This document shows positions 16,060 to 23,721 of a stretch of DNA of 46,024 nt, piece after piece. The position numbers and the translations under genes were made by a program. Source of the DNA: Streptomyces sp. (GTDB taxonomy: Bacteria; Actinomycetota; Actinomycetes; Streptomycetales; Streptomycetaceae); the NCBI GenBank assembly GCA_013362785.1, contig JABFVM010000108.1, positions 1 through 46,024 of the forward strand, in the 5' to 3' direction. The first letter of the stretch is position 1, and every line of letters begins with the position of its first letter. Under the pieces are notes generated by a model. It was not told the DNA's origin, did not search any database, and saw nothing but the letters and a program-made list of their open reading frames with translations.

Positions 16060-17553
16060 ATGACCTCCTCTTCTTCCTTTTCCCAGGACACTCAGCGCTT
16101 CGCGCACAGCAATCCCGAAGGTCTTCGGGCCGATGCCCTGATGGAAGAGGACGTCGCCTGGAGCCACGAGATCGACGGAGAGCGGGACGGCGACCAGTTC
16201 GACCGCTCCGACCGCGCGGCTCTGCGCCGCGTCGTCGGCCTCTCCACCGAGCTTGAGGACGTCACCGAGGTCGAGTACCGCCAGCTCCGTCTGGAGCGGG
16301 TCGTGCTCGTCGGTGTCTGGACCTCGGGGACCGCGCAGGACGCCGACAACTCGCTGGCGGAGCTCGCCGCCCTCGCGGAGACCGCGGGCGCGCTTGTGCT
16401 CGACGGCGTGGTCCAGCGTCGCGACAAGCCCGACGCAGCCACGTTCATCGGTTCCGGCAAGGCCCTGGAGCTGCGTGACATCGTCGTCGAGTCCGGCGCC
16501 GACACCGTCATCTGCGACGGTGAGCTCAGCCCGGGCCAGCTCATCGCCCTCGAAGACGTCGTCAAGGTCAAGGTCATCGACCGTACGGCCCTGATCCTCG
16601 ACATCTTCGCCCAGCACGCCAAGTCCCGAGAGGGCAAGGCGCAGGTCGCGCTCGCGCAGATGCAGTACATGCTGCCGAGGCTCCGCGGCTGGGGTCAGTC
16701 GCTGTCCCGGCAGATGGGCGGCGGCAAGGGCGGCGGCCTCGCCACCCGTGGTCCCGGTGAGACCAAGATCGAGACGGACCGGCGACGGATCCGCGAGAAG
16801 ATGGCGAAGATGCGCCGGGAGATCGCGGAGATGAAGACCGGCCGCGAGATCAAGCGCCAGGAGCGCAAGCGCAACAAGGTGCCGTCCGTGGCCATCGCGG
16901 GCTACACCAACGCCGGCAAGTCCTCGCTGCTCAACCGCCTCACGGGCGCGGGCGTGCTGGTGGAGAACGCCCTGTTCGCGACCCTCGACCCGACCGTGCG
17001 CCGGGCCGAGACCCCGAGCGGACGGCTGTACACGCTGGCCGACACGGTCGGTTTCGTACGGCACCTGCCGCACCACCTGGTCGAGGCGTTCCGCTCCACC
17101 ATGGAGGAGGTCGGCGAGTCCGACCTGATCCTGCACGTGGTGGACGGCTCGCACCCGAATCCGGAGGAGCAGCTGGCCGCCGTGCGCGAGGTGATCAGGG
17201 ACGTCGGCGCCGTCGACGTACCGGAGATCGTCGTGATCAACAAGGCGGACGCCGCCGACCCGCTGACCCTGCAGCGGCTCATGCGGATCGAGAAGCGCTC
17301 CATCGCCGTCTCGGCCCGCACCGGCCAGGGCATCCAGGAGCTGCTCGCGCTCATCGACAACGAGCTGCCGAGGCCGTCCGTCGAGATCGAGGCGCTCGTG
17401 CCGTACACCCACGGCAAGCTGGTCGCCCGCGCCCACACCGAGGGCGAGGTGATCTCCGAGGAGCACACCCCGGAGGGCACGCTGCTCAAGGCGCGGGTGC
17501 ACGAGGAACTGGCGGCGGATCTCGCGCCGTACGTTCCGGCGCCGACCGCCTGA
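16060..17553 (+). CDS. hflX: Ribosome-associated GTPase HflX
   Basis: The product has 497 residues. The N-terminal HflX domain (about 60-220) includes the glycine-rich MGGGKGGGLATRGPGETKIE segment and a coiled region (RRIREKMAKMRREIAEMKTG). The GTPase domain has G1 GYTNAGKSS (281-289), G3 DTVGFV, and G4 NKAD; a short C-terminal domain follows. HflX binds the 50S subunit and splits stalled or heat-damaged ribosomes. AAGGA lies 5 bases before the ATG at 16060. The gene stands alone and ends in a strong hairpin facing the convergent protease gene. Confidence 0.95.
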   Translation: MTSSSSFSQDTQRFAHSNPEGLRADALMEEDVAWSHEIDGERDGDQFDRSDRAALRRVVGLSTELEDVTEVEYRQLRLERVVLVGVWTSGTAQDADNSLAELAALAETAGALVLDGVVQRRDKPDAATFIGSGKALELRDIVVESGADTVICDGELSPGQLIALEDVVKVKVIDRTALILDIFAQHAKSREGKAQVALAQMQYMLPRLRGWGQSLSRQMGGGKGGGLATRGPGETKIETDRRRIREKMAKMRREIAEMKTGREIKRQERKRNKVPSVAIAGYTNAGKSSLLNRLTGAGVLVENALFATLDPTVRRAETPSGRLYTLADTVGFVRHLPHHLVEAFRSTMEEVGESDLILHVVDGSHPNPEEQLAAVREVIRDVGAVDVPEIVVINKADAADPLTLQRLMRIEKRSIAVSARTGQGIQELLALIDNELPRPSVEIEALVPYTHGKLVARAHTEGEVISEEHTPEGTLLKARVHEELAADLAPYVPAPTA

Positions 17554-17590
17554 GCCGTCGCCGGGCGGCCTGCCCGGACTGTTGTGAAAT

Positions 17591-17633
17591 CGCGGAAGGC
17601 CCGCCTCCTGTCGCAGGGGGCGGGCCTTCCGCG
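17591..17633. terminator. Strong bidirectional terminator, hflX / protease gene
   Basis: CGCGGAAGGCCCGCC (17591-17605) and GGCGGGCCTTCCGCG (17619-17633) are perfect 15-bp inverted repeats, with CCTG/CAGG pairing also possible in the loop. It separates convergent genes that end at 17553 and 17652. Confidence 0.88.
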
Positions 17634-17651
17634 TGTGTCAGAGCGCTGCGG

Positions 17652-18860
17652 TCACCGACCGCCGTACGTCCTGCTCATGTTCTGGTACACCGCCTCGGCG
17701 CCCGTCCCCAACTGCGGTCCCGCGAGCCAGGTGTTGTTCTCCGGGCCGATCGATGTGTTCGACACCAGCTTGGTCTCGCCGTTCTCCACGCGGAACCAGC
17801 CGCCGCCCGACGAACCGCCGGTCATGGTGCAGCCGATGCGGTACATCGCCGGCAGGGTCGGGCTCAGCGAGAAGCGGCCCGGCCGGTCGAGGCACTTGAA
17901 CATCTGCAAGCCGTTGTACGGCGGTGCCGCCGGGTAGCCCCAGGCGCCCATCGTGGCGACGTCGGTCGCCGACGGCGCCGAGAAGTCCACGTCGAGGGCG
18001 GCGCCGACCGTCTCCTCAAGGGACTTGGCACCCTGCTCAGGCTTCACATGCAGCACGGCGTAGTCGTACGCGGCACCCGCGCCGCCCGTCTCCGAACCGC
18101 CCTGGATCCACTCGTTCGAGGTCGAGACCCAGTCGGCCCACCAGTTGCCGTAGGGGGCGACCTCCGAGGTCGTGGCGTTGCCCAGTTGTGCCTGGGACTT
18201 GCCGAGGTCGTTGTAGGACGGTACGAAGGTGATGTTGCGGTACCAGCCGCCGTTGCCACCGGCGTGCACACAGTGGCCGGCCGTCCAGACGAGGTTGGAC
18301 CTGCCGGGGTGGTTGACGTCCTTGACGACCGTGCCGGAGCAGACGGCCGGGCCGTCGGGGGAGTCGAAGAAGACCTTGCCGACCGGTGCGGCGTTGTCGT
18401 GGTACGGCGTCTTCTCGGCCGTAGCCTCGACGGGCGCCGGCTCCGGGTCGCTGACACCCTGGTCGGCGGCGGCGTCCTGCGTGGTGATCGTCTTGTTGGC
18501 CTCCTTGGCCGACTGCATCCGATCGGGCTTCCAGAGCCCCTCGATCACCGGGTTGACGAAGTCCTTGGCCTCACTGAGCCACTTGTCCTTGTCCCAGTCC
18601 TGCCAGCCGCCGTCGATCCACTTGTCGACATCGACGCCGTGCTCCTTGAGCTTGTCCGCGATGTCGGTCGGGATCTTGATCTTGCCGTCGTCGAGTTCGG
18701 CGGCCTGGGACGCGGCCGCGTCGGCCTGCTCGCTCGCCTTGTCCTGCGCCGAGCCGTCACAGGCGGTCGCGGTCAGGGCGAGGGCGGCGACGAGGCCGGT
18801 GGCGGTGAGGCCGGAGCGGCGCCCGCGACGTGGCGCTGCGGGCGTAGGTGTGGAACGCAT
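17652..18860 (-). CDS. Exported trypsin-like serine protease, paralogue A
   Basis: The product has 402 residues. A signal peptide (about 15-33) ends in ATAC, a possible though weak lipobox. A helical N-terminal module (about 58-115, KIKIPTDIADKLKEHGVDVD through VNPVIEGLW) and a Pro/Glu linker precede a chymotrypsin-fold domain. The triad is H196 (TAGHC), D266 (YDYAVLH) and S351 (GGSSGGGW). Cysteine pairs C174/C197 and C323/C344 probably form disulfides. The ATG at 18860 gives the signal peptide; the longer frame is unlikely. The gene just upstream on the same strand (19072-20292) encodes a close relative. Role probably cell-surface or secreted proteolysis; substrate unknown. Confidence 0.85.
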   Translation of the reverse strand: MRSTPTPAAPRRGRRSGLTATGLVAALALTATACDGSAQDKASEQADAAASQAAELDDGKIKIPTDIADKLKEHGVDVDKWIDGGWQDWDKDKWLSEAKDFVNPVIEGLWKPDRMQSAKEANKTITTQDAAADQGVSDPEPAPVEATAEKTPYHDNAAPVGKVFFDSPDGPAVCSGTVVKDVNHPGRSNLVWTAGHCVHAGGNGGWYRNITFVPSYNDLGKSQAQLGNATTSEVAPYGNWWADWVSTSNEWIQGGSETGGAGAAYDYAVLHVKPEQGAKSLEETVGAALDVDFSAPSATDVATMGAWGYPAAPPYNGLQMFKCLDRPGRFSLSPTLPAMYRIGCTMTGGSSGGGWFRVENGETKLVSNTSIGPENNTWLAGPQLGTGAEAVYQNMSRTYGGR

Positions 18861-19071
18861 GGTGCGGTACCCCCCGTTGGAACGTGTGCTTGGCACCCGA
18901 AGGGCGGCGCACGCTGCGGTGCGACCCGTCGGACACGACACCCCACTATGCCCGTGGAGTTGAGGGCCAACGGCGGTGAGGCGGTGAAGGTTTCCGCACC
19001 GTCCCGCCGCCGAGGCCTATGGAGCCGTCACCGACCACCTGGCGGCGTCGCTGACCGGCATCGCGCGAACG

Positions 19072-20292
19072 TCACTGCCGTGCGAACTTGCCACTCACCG
19101 AGTCGTAGATGCTCTTGGCCTCCTTGCCCAGCCGCGGGCCCGCGAGCCAGCCCGAATCCACCGGCCCGATCGAGGTGTTGGAGACCAGCGCGGGCTTGCC
19201 GTCCGAGCCGGTCGCGACCCAGCCGCCACCGGACGAACCGCCGGTCATGGTGCAGCCGATGCGGTACATCGTCGGGTCCGAAGCGGCGATCGACAGTCGG
19301 CCCGGCTTGTCCTGGCACTGGTACAGCTTCTGCCCGTCGAACGGCGCCGCGGCCGGATAGCCGATCGCCTTCATGCTGTCCACCTTGGGCACGGCCGGGG
19401 CGTTGAAGTCCACCGGAAGGGCCGAACCCACGGTCTCCTCAAGGGACTTGCCGTTGCCGCCCGCCTCCGGCTTCACATGCAGCACGGCGAAGTCGTACGA
19501 GGCGCCGTTGCCGCCCGTCGGACCGCCCTGTGCGATCCACTGGTCCGAGGTCTGCGCCCAGTCGGCCCACCAGACGCCGTACGGAGCGGCCTCCTCCTTG
19601 GTGACGCCCTTCAACTGCGCGGCGTCCTTGCCCGCGTCGTTGTACGAGGGCACGAACGCGATGTTGCGGTACCAGCCGCCGCTCTTGCCCGCGTGCACAC
19701 AGTGGCCCGCGGTCCACACCATGTTGGACTTGCCGGGGTTGGCCGGGTCCTGCACGACCGTCGCCGAGCAGACCATCGTGCCTTCGGGGGAGTCGAAGAA
19801 CACCTTGCCCGCCTCGGGGGCGTTGGCATGGTACGTAGGCGACACGGCCTGCGCGTCCACCGGCTGCGGCGTCGGGTCGGTCACACCCTGGTCACCGGAG
19901 AGGTCGCTCTCGTCGACGCCGCGGTCCGGGTCCTCGGCCTCGCGCATACGGTCCGGGTCCCACAGACCCTCGATGATCGGGTTGATGTAGTCCTTGGCCT
20001 CGCGCAGCCAGTCGTCCTTGTCCCACTGCTTCCAGGCGCCGTCCTTCCACTTGTCCAGATCGATCCCGTGCTCCTTGAGCTTGTCCTTGATGTCCTGCGG
20101 GATCGTGATCTTGCCTTCACCCCCGGCCGCCGCGGACGCGGTGGCCTCGCCGCCCGCCTCGGCATCGCCCGACTCGCAGGCCGTGGCGGTGAGGGCCAGT
20201 GCCGCGGCGAGCGCGACCGCGGGCAGCGGGGAGGTTCTGCGGCGCGCGCTCCTCCCTCGGCGAGCGGTGAACGACGGCCGTATCGATCGCAT
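19072..20292 (-). CDS. Exported trypsin-like serine protease, paralogue B
   Basis: The product has 406 residues, with the same layout as the next gene: signal peptide ending in ATAC (C39), helical module (KITIPQDIKDKLKEHGIDLD to INPIIEGLW, about 61-111), linker, then a protease domain with H197, D267 and S354. Most motifs are shared almost word for word (VFFDSP, GGWYRNI, VPSYND, MYRIGCTMTGGSSGGGW). The pair therefore arose by tandem duplication, yet they have diverged enough to be old. A 211-bp gap with no obvious terminator separates them, so they may be transcribed separately or together. The ATG at 20292 is followed directly by a twin-basic signal region. The N-terminal module is not a recognised propeptide family to me. 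Confidence 0.85.
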   Translation of the reverse strand: MRSIRPSFTARRGRSARRRTSPLPAVALAAALALTATACESGDAEAGGEATASAAAGGEGKITIPQDIKDKLKEHGIDLDKWKDGAWKQWDKDDWLREAKDYINPIIEGLWDPDRMREAEDPDRGVDESDLSGDQGVTDPTPQPVDAQAVSPTYHANAPEAGKVFFDSPEGTMVCSATVVQDPANPGKSNMVWTAGHCVHAGKSGGWYRNIAFVPSYNDAGKDAAQLKGVTKEEAAPYGVWWADWAQTSDQWIAQGGPTGGNGASYDFAVLHVKPEAGGNGKSLEETVGSALPVDFNAPAVPKVDSMKAIGYPAAAPFDGQKLYQCQDKPGRLSIAASDPTMYRIGCTMTGGSSGGGWVATGSDGKPALVSNTSIGPVDSGWLAGPRLGKEAKSIYDSVSGKFARQ

Positions 20293-20610
20293 GATCTGAA
20301 CTCCCCCTGGGGTGACAGTGCTGCGCGCCGTGGCCGTGAACTCCCGCTGATCACTCGCTGGTTCCGCGTGTTGTCACGGCGCGTTGGGACGGCAACACAC
20401 ACTATGCGGTTGCTGTGGGGGAGTTCCGACGGAACGGCAACGGTTTCGCTACGGGCGGTCTGACCTGGCAATAGTCCAGAAAACCAGCGAACTGCCAGGT
20501 CCCCGGCCGTGCAACTGCCGTGCGCTGCCCACGCGCCGTATGTGCACCCACTGCCTCATTTCCACCGAGCCGGACTGCACCCGGCCCGTGTTGAGGGAGA
20601 GGAAGGTCAC
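20293..20610. other. Divergent intergenic region, protease B / membrane ORF
   Basis: These 318 bp separate two divergent genes and should hold both promoters. No palindromic operator of note was found. Short ORFs crossing it lack ribosome sites and typical codon use. Confidence 0.4.
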
Positions 20611-21435
20611 ATGGATGGGCGCCGGACGAGGCGGGGCATGCCACAACCAACCGGTCACCGGACCGGCAGAGTGCTTCTCACGCTGGGACTTGTGGTGCTG
20701 GGCGTGAGTATGGGCACTGGCGTTCGGCGTGGTCGTGTCGGACTTGGACCTGGCCGAAAAGACCCTCCCGCGTTTGGCCGCACGGAGAGGCCCGGTGTTC
20801 GCGCCGGGTCTTGCCCTGCTGAGCGGTGCCTCGACCGGAGTTGCGGCGGGGGTGTGCTGTTCTGGTTCGGGGCGCGCTTCGACGGGCTGTTCGAGGTGCT
20901 GGGCCTGACACTGTGGGGGTCTGTGGTGCCGGGAGCCGTCGTCGGCGGCTTCACCGGTACGGTCGCGGTGATCGCGGGCCTGATTCTGCGCACCCCGCAC
21001 AACCCGCACAACTCGCACGACCCAGGCGACCTGGGTGACCGTCCCCTGGTGCTGACTCCGGAGCGGAGCCTGATTCAGGACCGATCGGCCGCCCTGGTGC
21101 GCGGCGCACTACTCAGCGCGATCACCTCCGTGCTCTTGCTGACCGTGGCGCTCCCGTTGCCCGAGTCCGGGGGCAACATCGTCGGAACCGCCGGCCAGTT
21201 GTGGCTGATGACAGGCCCGGCCGCGCTGGCGCTGAGAGCCTGGGGAAGGTTCCTGACCGTCCGGGTGTGGTTCGCCGTGACCGGGCGACTGCCCTGGCGG
21301 CTCATGGCGTTCCTCGGCGACGCACACGTCAAGGCGTACTCGTCGGAATTCAGGAACCTGCCCGACGGCAAGTACACCCGGCCCAACGCCTACTACGACA
21401 ACAGCCTGACCGGCTGGACGACAGTGCGGCTCTGA
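20611..21435 (+). CDS. Membrane ORF resembling the C-terminal part of NACHT-type proteins; probably frameshifted
   Basis: The product has 274 residues as read. AGGAAGG lies just before the ATG. The C-terminal half has hydrophobic segments, then ALRAWGRFLTVRVWFAVTGR and LPWRLMAFLGDAH. From memory this closely matches the end of long Streptomyces NACHT/STAND transmembrane proteins, which carry WGRF...LWL..TGRLPWRLM.FL.DAH. No ATPase domain is present. Residues about 35-81 (GVRRGRVGLGPGRKDP...) are unlike a membrane protein. The +1 frame at 20711-20855 instead reads WALAFGVVVSDLDLAEKTLP then GPVFAPGLALLSGASTGVAA, a better fit. Two compensating indels, or sequencing errors, are likely. The last 35 residues also differ from the usual RQxGxVYQFRHA tail. 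A hairpin follows. Probably a decayed fragment. Confidence 0.5.
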   Translation: MDGRRTRRGMPQPTGHRTGRVLLTLGLVVLGVSMGTGVRRGRVGLGPGRKDPPAFGRTERPGVRAGSCPAERCLDRSCGGGVLFWFGARFDGLFEVLGLTLWGSVVPGAVVGGFTGTVAVIAGLILRTPHNPHNSHDPGDLGDRPLVLTPERSLIQDRSAALVRGALLSAITSVLLLTVALPLPESGGNIVGTAGQLWLMTGPAALALRAWGRFLTVRVWFAVTGRLPWRLMAFLGDAHVKAYSSEFRNLPDGKYTRPNAYYDNSLTGWTTVRL

Positions 21436-21450
21436 CACAGCCCCCAAGAC

Positions 21451-21482
21451 GTCGGGATCCGCTCCGGCCCACGGATCCCGAC
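21451..21482 (+). terminator. Hairpin after the membrane ORF
   Basis: GTCGGGATCCG (21451-21461) and CGGATCCCGAC (21472-21482) are perfect 11-bp inverted repeats around a 10-base loop, 15 bp after the stop. The rest of the gap up to 21771 (336 bp in all) holds no gene. No IdeR/DmdR-type iron box was recognised there, although it precedes a siderophore cassette. Confidence 0.75.
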
Positions 21483-21771
21483 ACCGGGTTGGCCCCGCCA
21501 CGGCCCCCATCGGCCGAGATCCCTCGATCCCCGTCCCCTGCCGGGTGTCCGTCGCCGGACCGACGGTTTCGGTACGGCAAGGATCTTGAGGCAACCCGTA
21601 ACCCGGTGAACGGTCCGGGGTTGGTAGCGGCGGGGGGCCTGGGGTCCATGGGCGTTCCCCAGTGCCCAGTTCCCCGGAGTTTCGAGTGGACGCTCGCGGG
21701 GCTTCGTATGTCGGGTGGGGCGAGGATGCGTGAGACCTGCTCGCCCCTGGACAGCGGGAGGACAGGGAGCC

Positions 21772-23466
21772 ATGGCCGTGACCGAATCTTTGCGCGGGGG
21801 GACCACCGAGCCGACGGGGGCGCCTGCCGTACACGAGGGGATCCTGCGGCGACAGTCGGCGCGCGAGTCCGCGGCCCGCACCTACGCGCGCGCCCTGCCG
21901 ATCGTGCCGGTGCGAGCCCGCGGGCTGACCATCGAGGGCGCGGACGGCCGCCGCTACCTGGACTGCCTCTCGGGCGCCGGGACCTTGGCGCTCGGACACA
22001 ATCACCCGGTCGTCCTGGAAGCCATCCGCAAGGTCCTGGACTCGGGCGCGCCCCTGCACGTCCTCGACCTGGCGACCCCCGTCAAGGACGCCTTCATCAC
22101 CGAGCTGTTCCAGACCCTGCCGCCCGGTCTCGCCGACCACGCGCGCGTGCAGTTCTGCGGCCCGGCCGGCACCGATGCGGTGGAGGCCGCCTTCAAGCTC
22201 GTCCGGGCCGCGACCGGACGCACCGGAATCCTCGCCTTCAGCGGCGCCTACCACGGGATGACCGCCGGAGCGCTCGAAGCATCCGGGGGCGCCTACGACG
22301 TACGGGTCGCCCGCCTGCCCTACCCGCAGGACTACCGCTGCCCCTTCGGCGTCGGCGGGGAACGCGGCGCCGAACTCGCCGCCCGCTGGACCGAATCCGT
22401 CCTCGACGACCCCAAGTCGGGCGTCCCGCGCCCCGCCGGGATGATCCTCGAACCCGTCCAGGGCGAGGGCGGAGTGATCCCCGCGCCCGACGGCTGGCTG
22501 CGACGCATGCGGCAGATCACGGCCGACCGATCCATCCCCCTGATCGCCGACGAGGTCCAGACGGGGGTCGGGCGCACCGGCTCCTTCTGGGCGGTGGAAC
22601 ACAGCGGCGTCACTCCCGATGTGATGGTCCTCTCCAAGGCCATCGGCGGCAGCCTTCCACTGGCGGTCATCGTCTACCGCGACGACCTCGACGCCTGGCA
22701 ACCCGGCGCCCACGCAGGCACGTTCCGCGGCAACCAACTCGCCATGGCCGCCGGGACGGCAACGCTCGCCTACGTCCGCGAGAACGGTCTCGCCGAGCGC
22801 GCGGCCGACCTGGGCTCGCGGATGCTGAGCCAACTCCGGAAGCTGGCAGGGGAGTTTTCCTGCATCGGCGATGTCCGGGGGAGGGGGCTGATGATCGGGG
22901 TCGAGGTGGTGGAGCCGGAGGACCACTCCAGGCGTGACGAGGGATGCCCTGCGGCCCTGGCGGGGATCGACGGGGCGGGCAGTGGGCCGGGGCCGGCGCA
23001 TCTGACTGCTGCTGGAGAGGCCGGGGGCGCTCCCGGCCAGGCCGACGGGGGAGCTGCGGCCGATCTCGGTCGCCCGGGAGGCGGAGTCGGCGTTCTGGCC
23101 GGACTCGACCCCGCCGGAAACGCGGGTGCCACCTCGGCAGGCCGCGTCCCCGCCGGACGACGGGCCGGGGCAGAGGCAACGCGGGGCTCGGATCGTCACC
23201 CTCGACCCGCAGCACCCGACCTTGCGGCCGCTGTCCAGCGGGAGTGCCTGCGACGTGGTCTGATCGTCGAACTCGGCGGCCGCCACTCCAGCGTCGTACG
23301 GCTGCTTCCACCCCTGACCATCAGCGACGAACAGGCAGCCGCCGTACTCGACCGGCTGGCCGACGCGGTGGACGCGGTGACCCGCAGCCACGCAGGTCAC
23401 GACCGCGGACATCAGCCGAACCCGCGGCACCGTCAGTACGACGACCGGGCCGATTGGACCGGCTAG
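21772..23466 (+). CDS. Class III aminotransferase of a siderophore locus (diaminobutyrate--2-oxoglutarate type) with large insert
   Basis: The product has 564 residues; relatives are about 430-480. It is a PLP fold-type I enzyme: CLSGAGTLALGHNHP, FCGPAGTDAVEAA, FSGAYHGMTAGALEASG, ILEPVQGEGG, ADEVQTGVGRTG, and K289 in VLSKAIGG as the PLP lysine. It probably transfers an amino group to aspartate semialdehyde, giving 2,4-diaminobutyrate for the siderophore backbone. Between VEVVEPED and APDLAAAVQRECLRRGLIVE, about 97 residues (384-480) of Gly/Ala/Arg-rich sequence interrupt the C-terminal domain, with codons less G/C-ending than the rest. The domain resumes normally (ELGGRHSSVVRLLPPL), so the frame is kept. 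First gene of the cassette. Confidence 0.85.
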   Translation: MAVTESLRGGTTEPTGAPAVHEGILRRQSARESAARTYARALPIVPVRARGLTIEGADGRRYLDCLSGAGTLALGHNHPVVLEAIRKVLDSGAPLHVLDLATPVKDAFITELFQTLPPGLADHARVQFCGPAGTDAVEAAFKLVRAATGRTGILAFSGAYHGMTAGALEASGGAYDVRVARLPYPQDYRCPFGVGGERGAELAARWTESVLDDPKSGVPRPAGMILEPVQGEGGVIPAPDGWLRRMRQITADRSIPLIADEVQTGVGRTGSFWAVEHSGVTPDVMVLSKAIGGSLPLAVIVYRDDLDAWQPGAHAGTFRGNQLAMAAGTATLAYVRENGLAERAADLGSRMLSQLRKLAGEFSCIGDVRGRGLMIGVEVVEPEDHSRRDEGCPAALAGIDGAGSGPGPAHLTAAGEAGGAPGQADGGAAADLGRPGGGVGVLAGLDPAGNAGATSAGRVPAGRRAGAEATRGSDRHPRPAAPDLAAAVQRECLRRGLIVELGGRHSSVVRLLPPLTISDEQAAAVLDRLADAVDAVTRSHAGHDRGHQPNPRHRQYDDRADWTG

Positions 23467-23721
23467 CACAGCAGCCGATGAGGGCCTGCCGACCCGCACT
23501 CCGTCTTCTGCCCTCGCGCCGGTGCCCGTAGCCCCATCCACCCCTGGGCTACGACTCACTCCCAAGCCATACATCGCTCCCCCTCCCAACCTCGCTCCCA
23601 ACTGGCACACCCCTCCAACCGCACTTTCGGAACGCGGCTCCCAAGCGCACGCCCGCCCCTCACCCACCGCAGAACATCGGCCGTCGCCGCACGAGCCGGA
23701 ACCACCCCAAGAGGACCAGCC

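Noticed and set aside
14071..17502. 1143-codon open frame on the minus strand across the aminopeptidase and hflX genes
   Set aside because: Antisense to two genes with clear domains; composition (Leu/Arg/Gly/His/Asp-rich) is typical of shadow frames in high-GC DNA.
21483..21771. Iron box (IdeR/DmdR) before the siderophore genes
   Set aside because: No TTAGGTTAGG-like palindrome found; only GC-rich sequence without clear symmetry.
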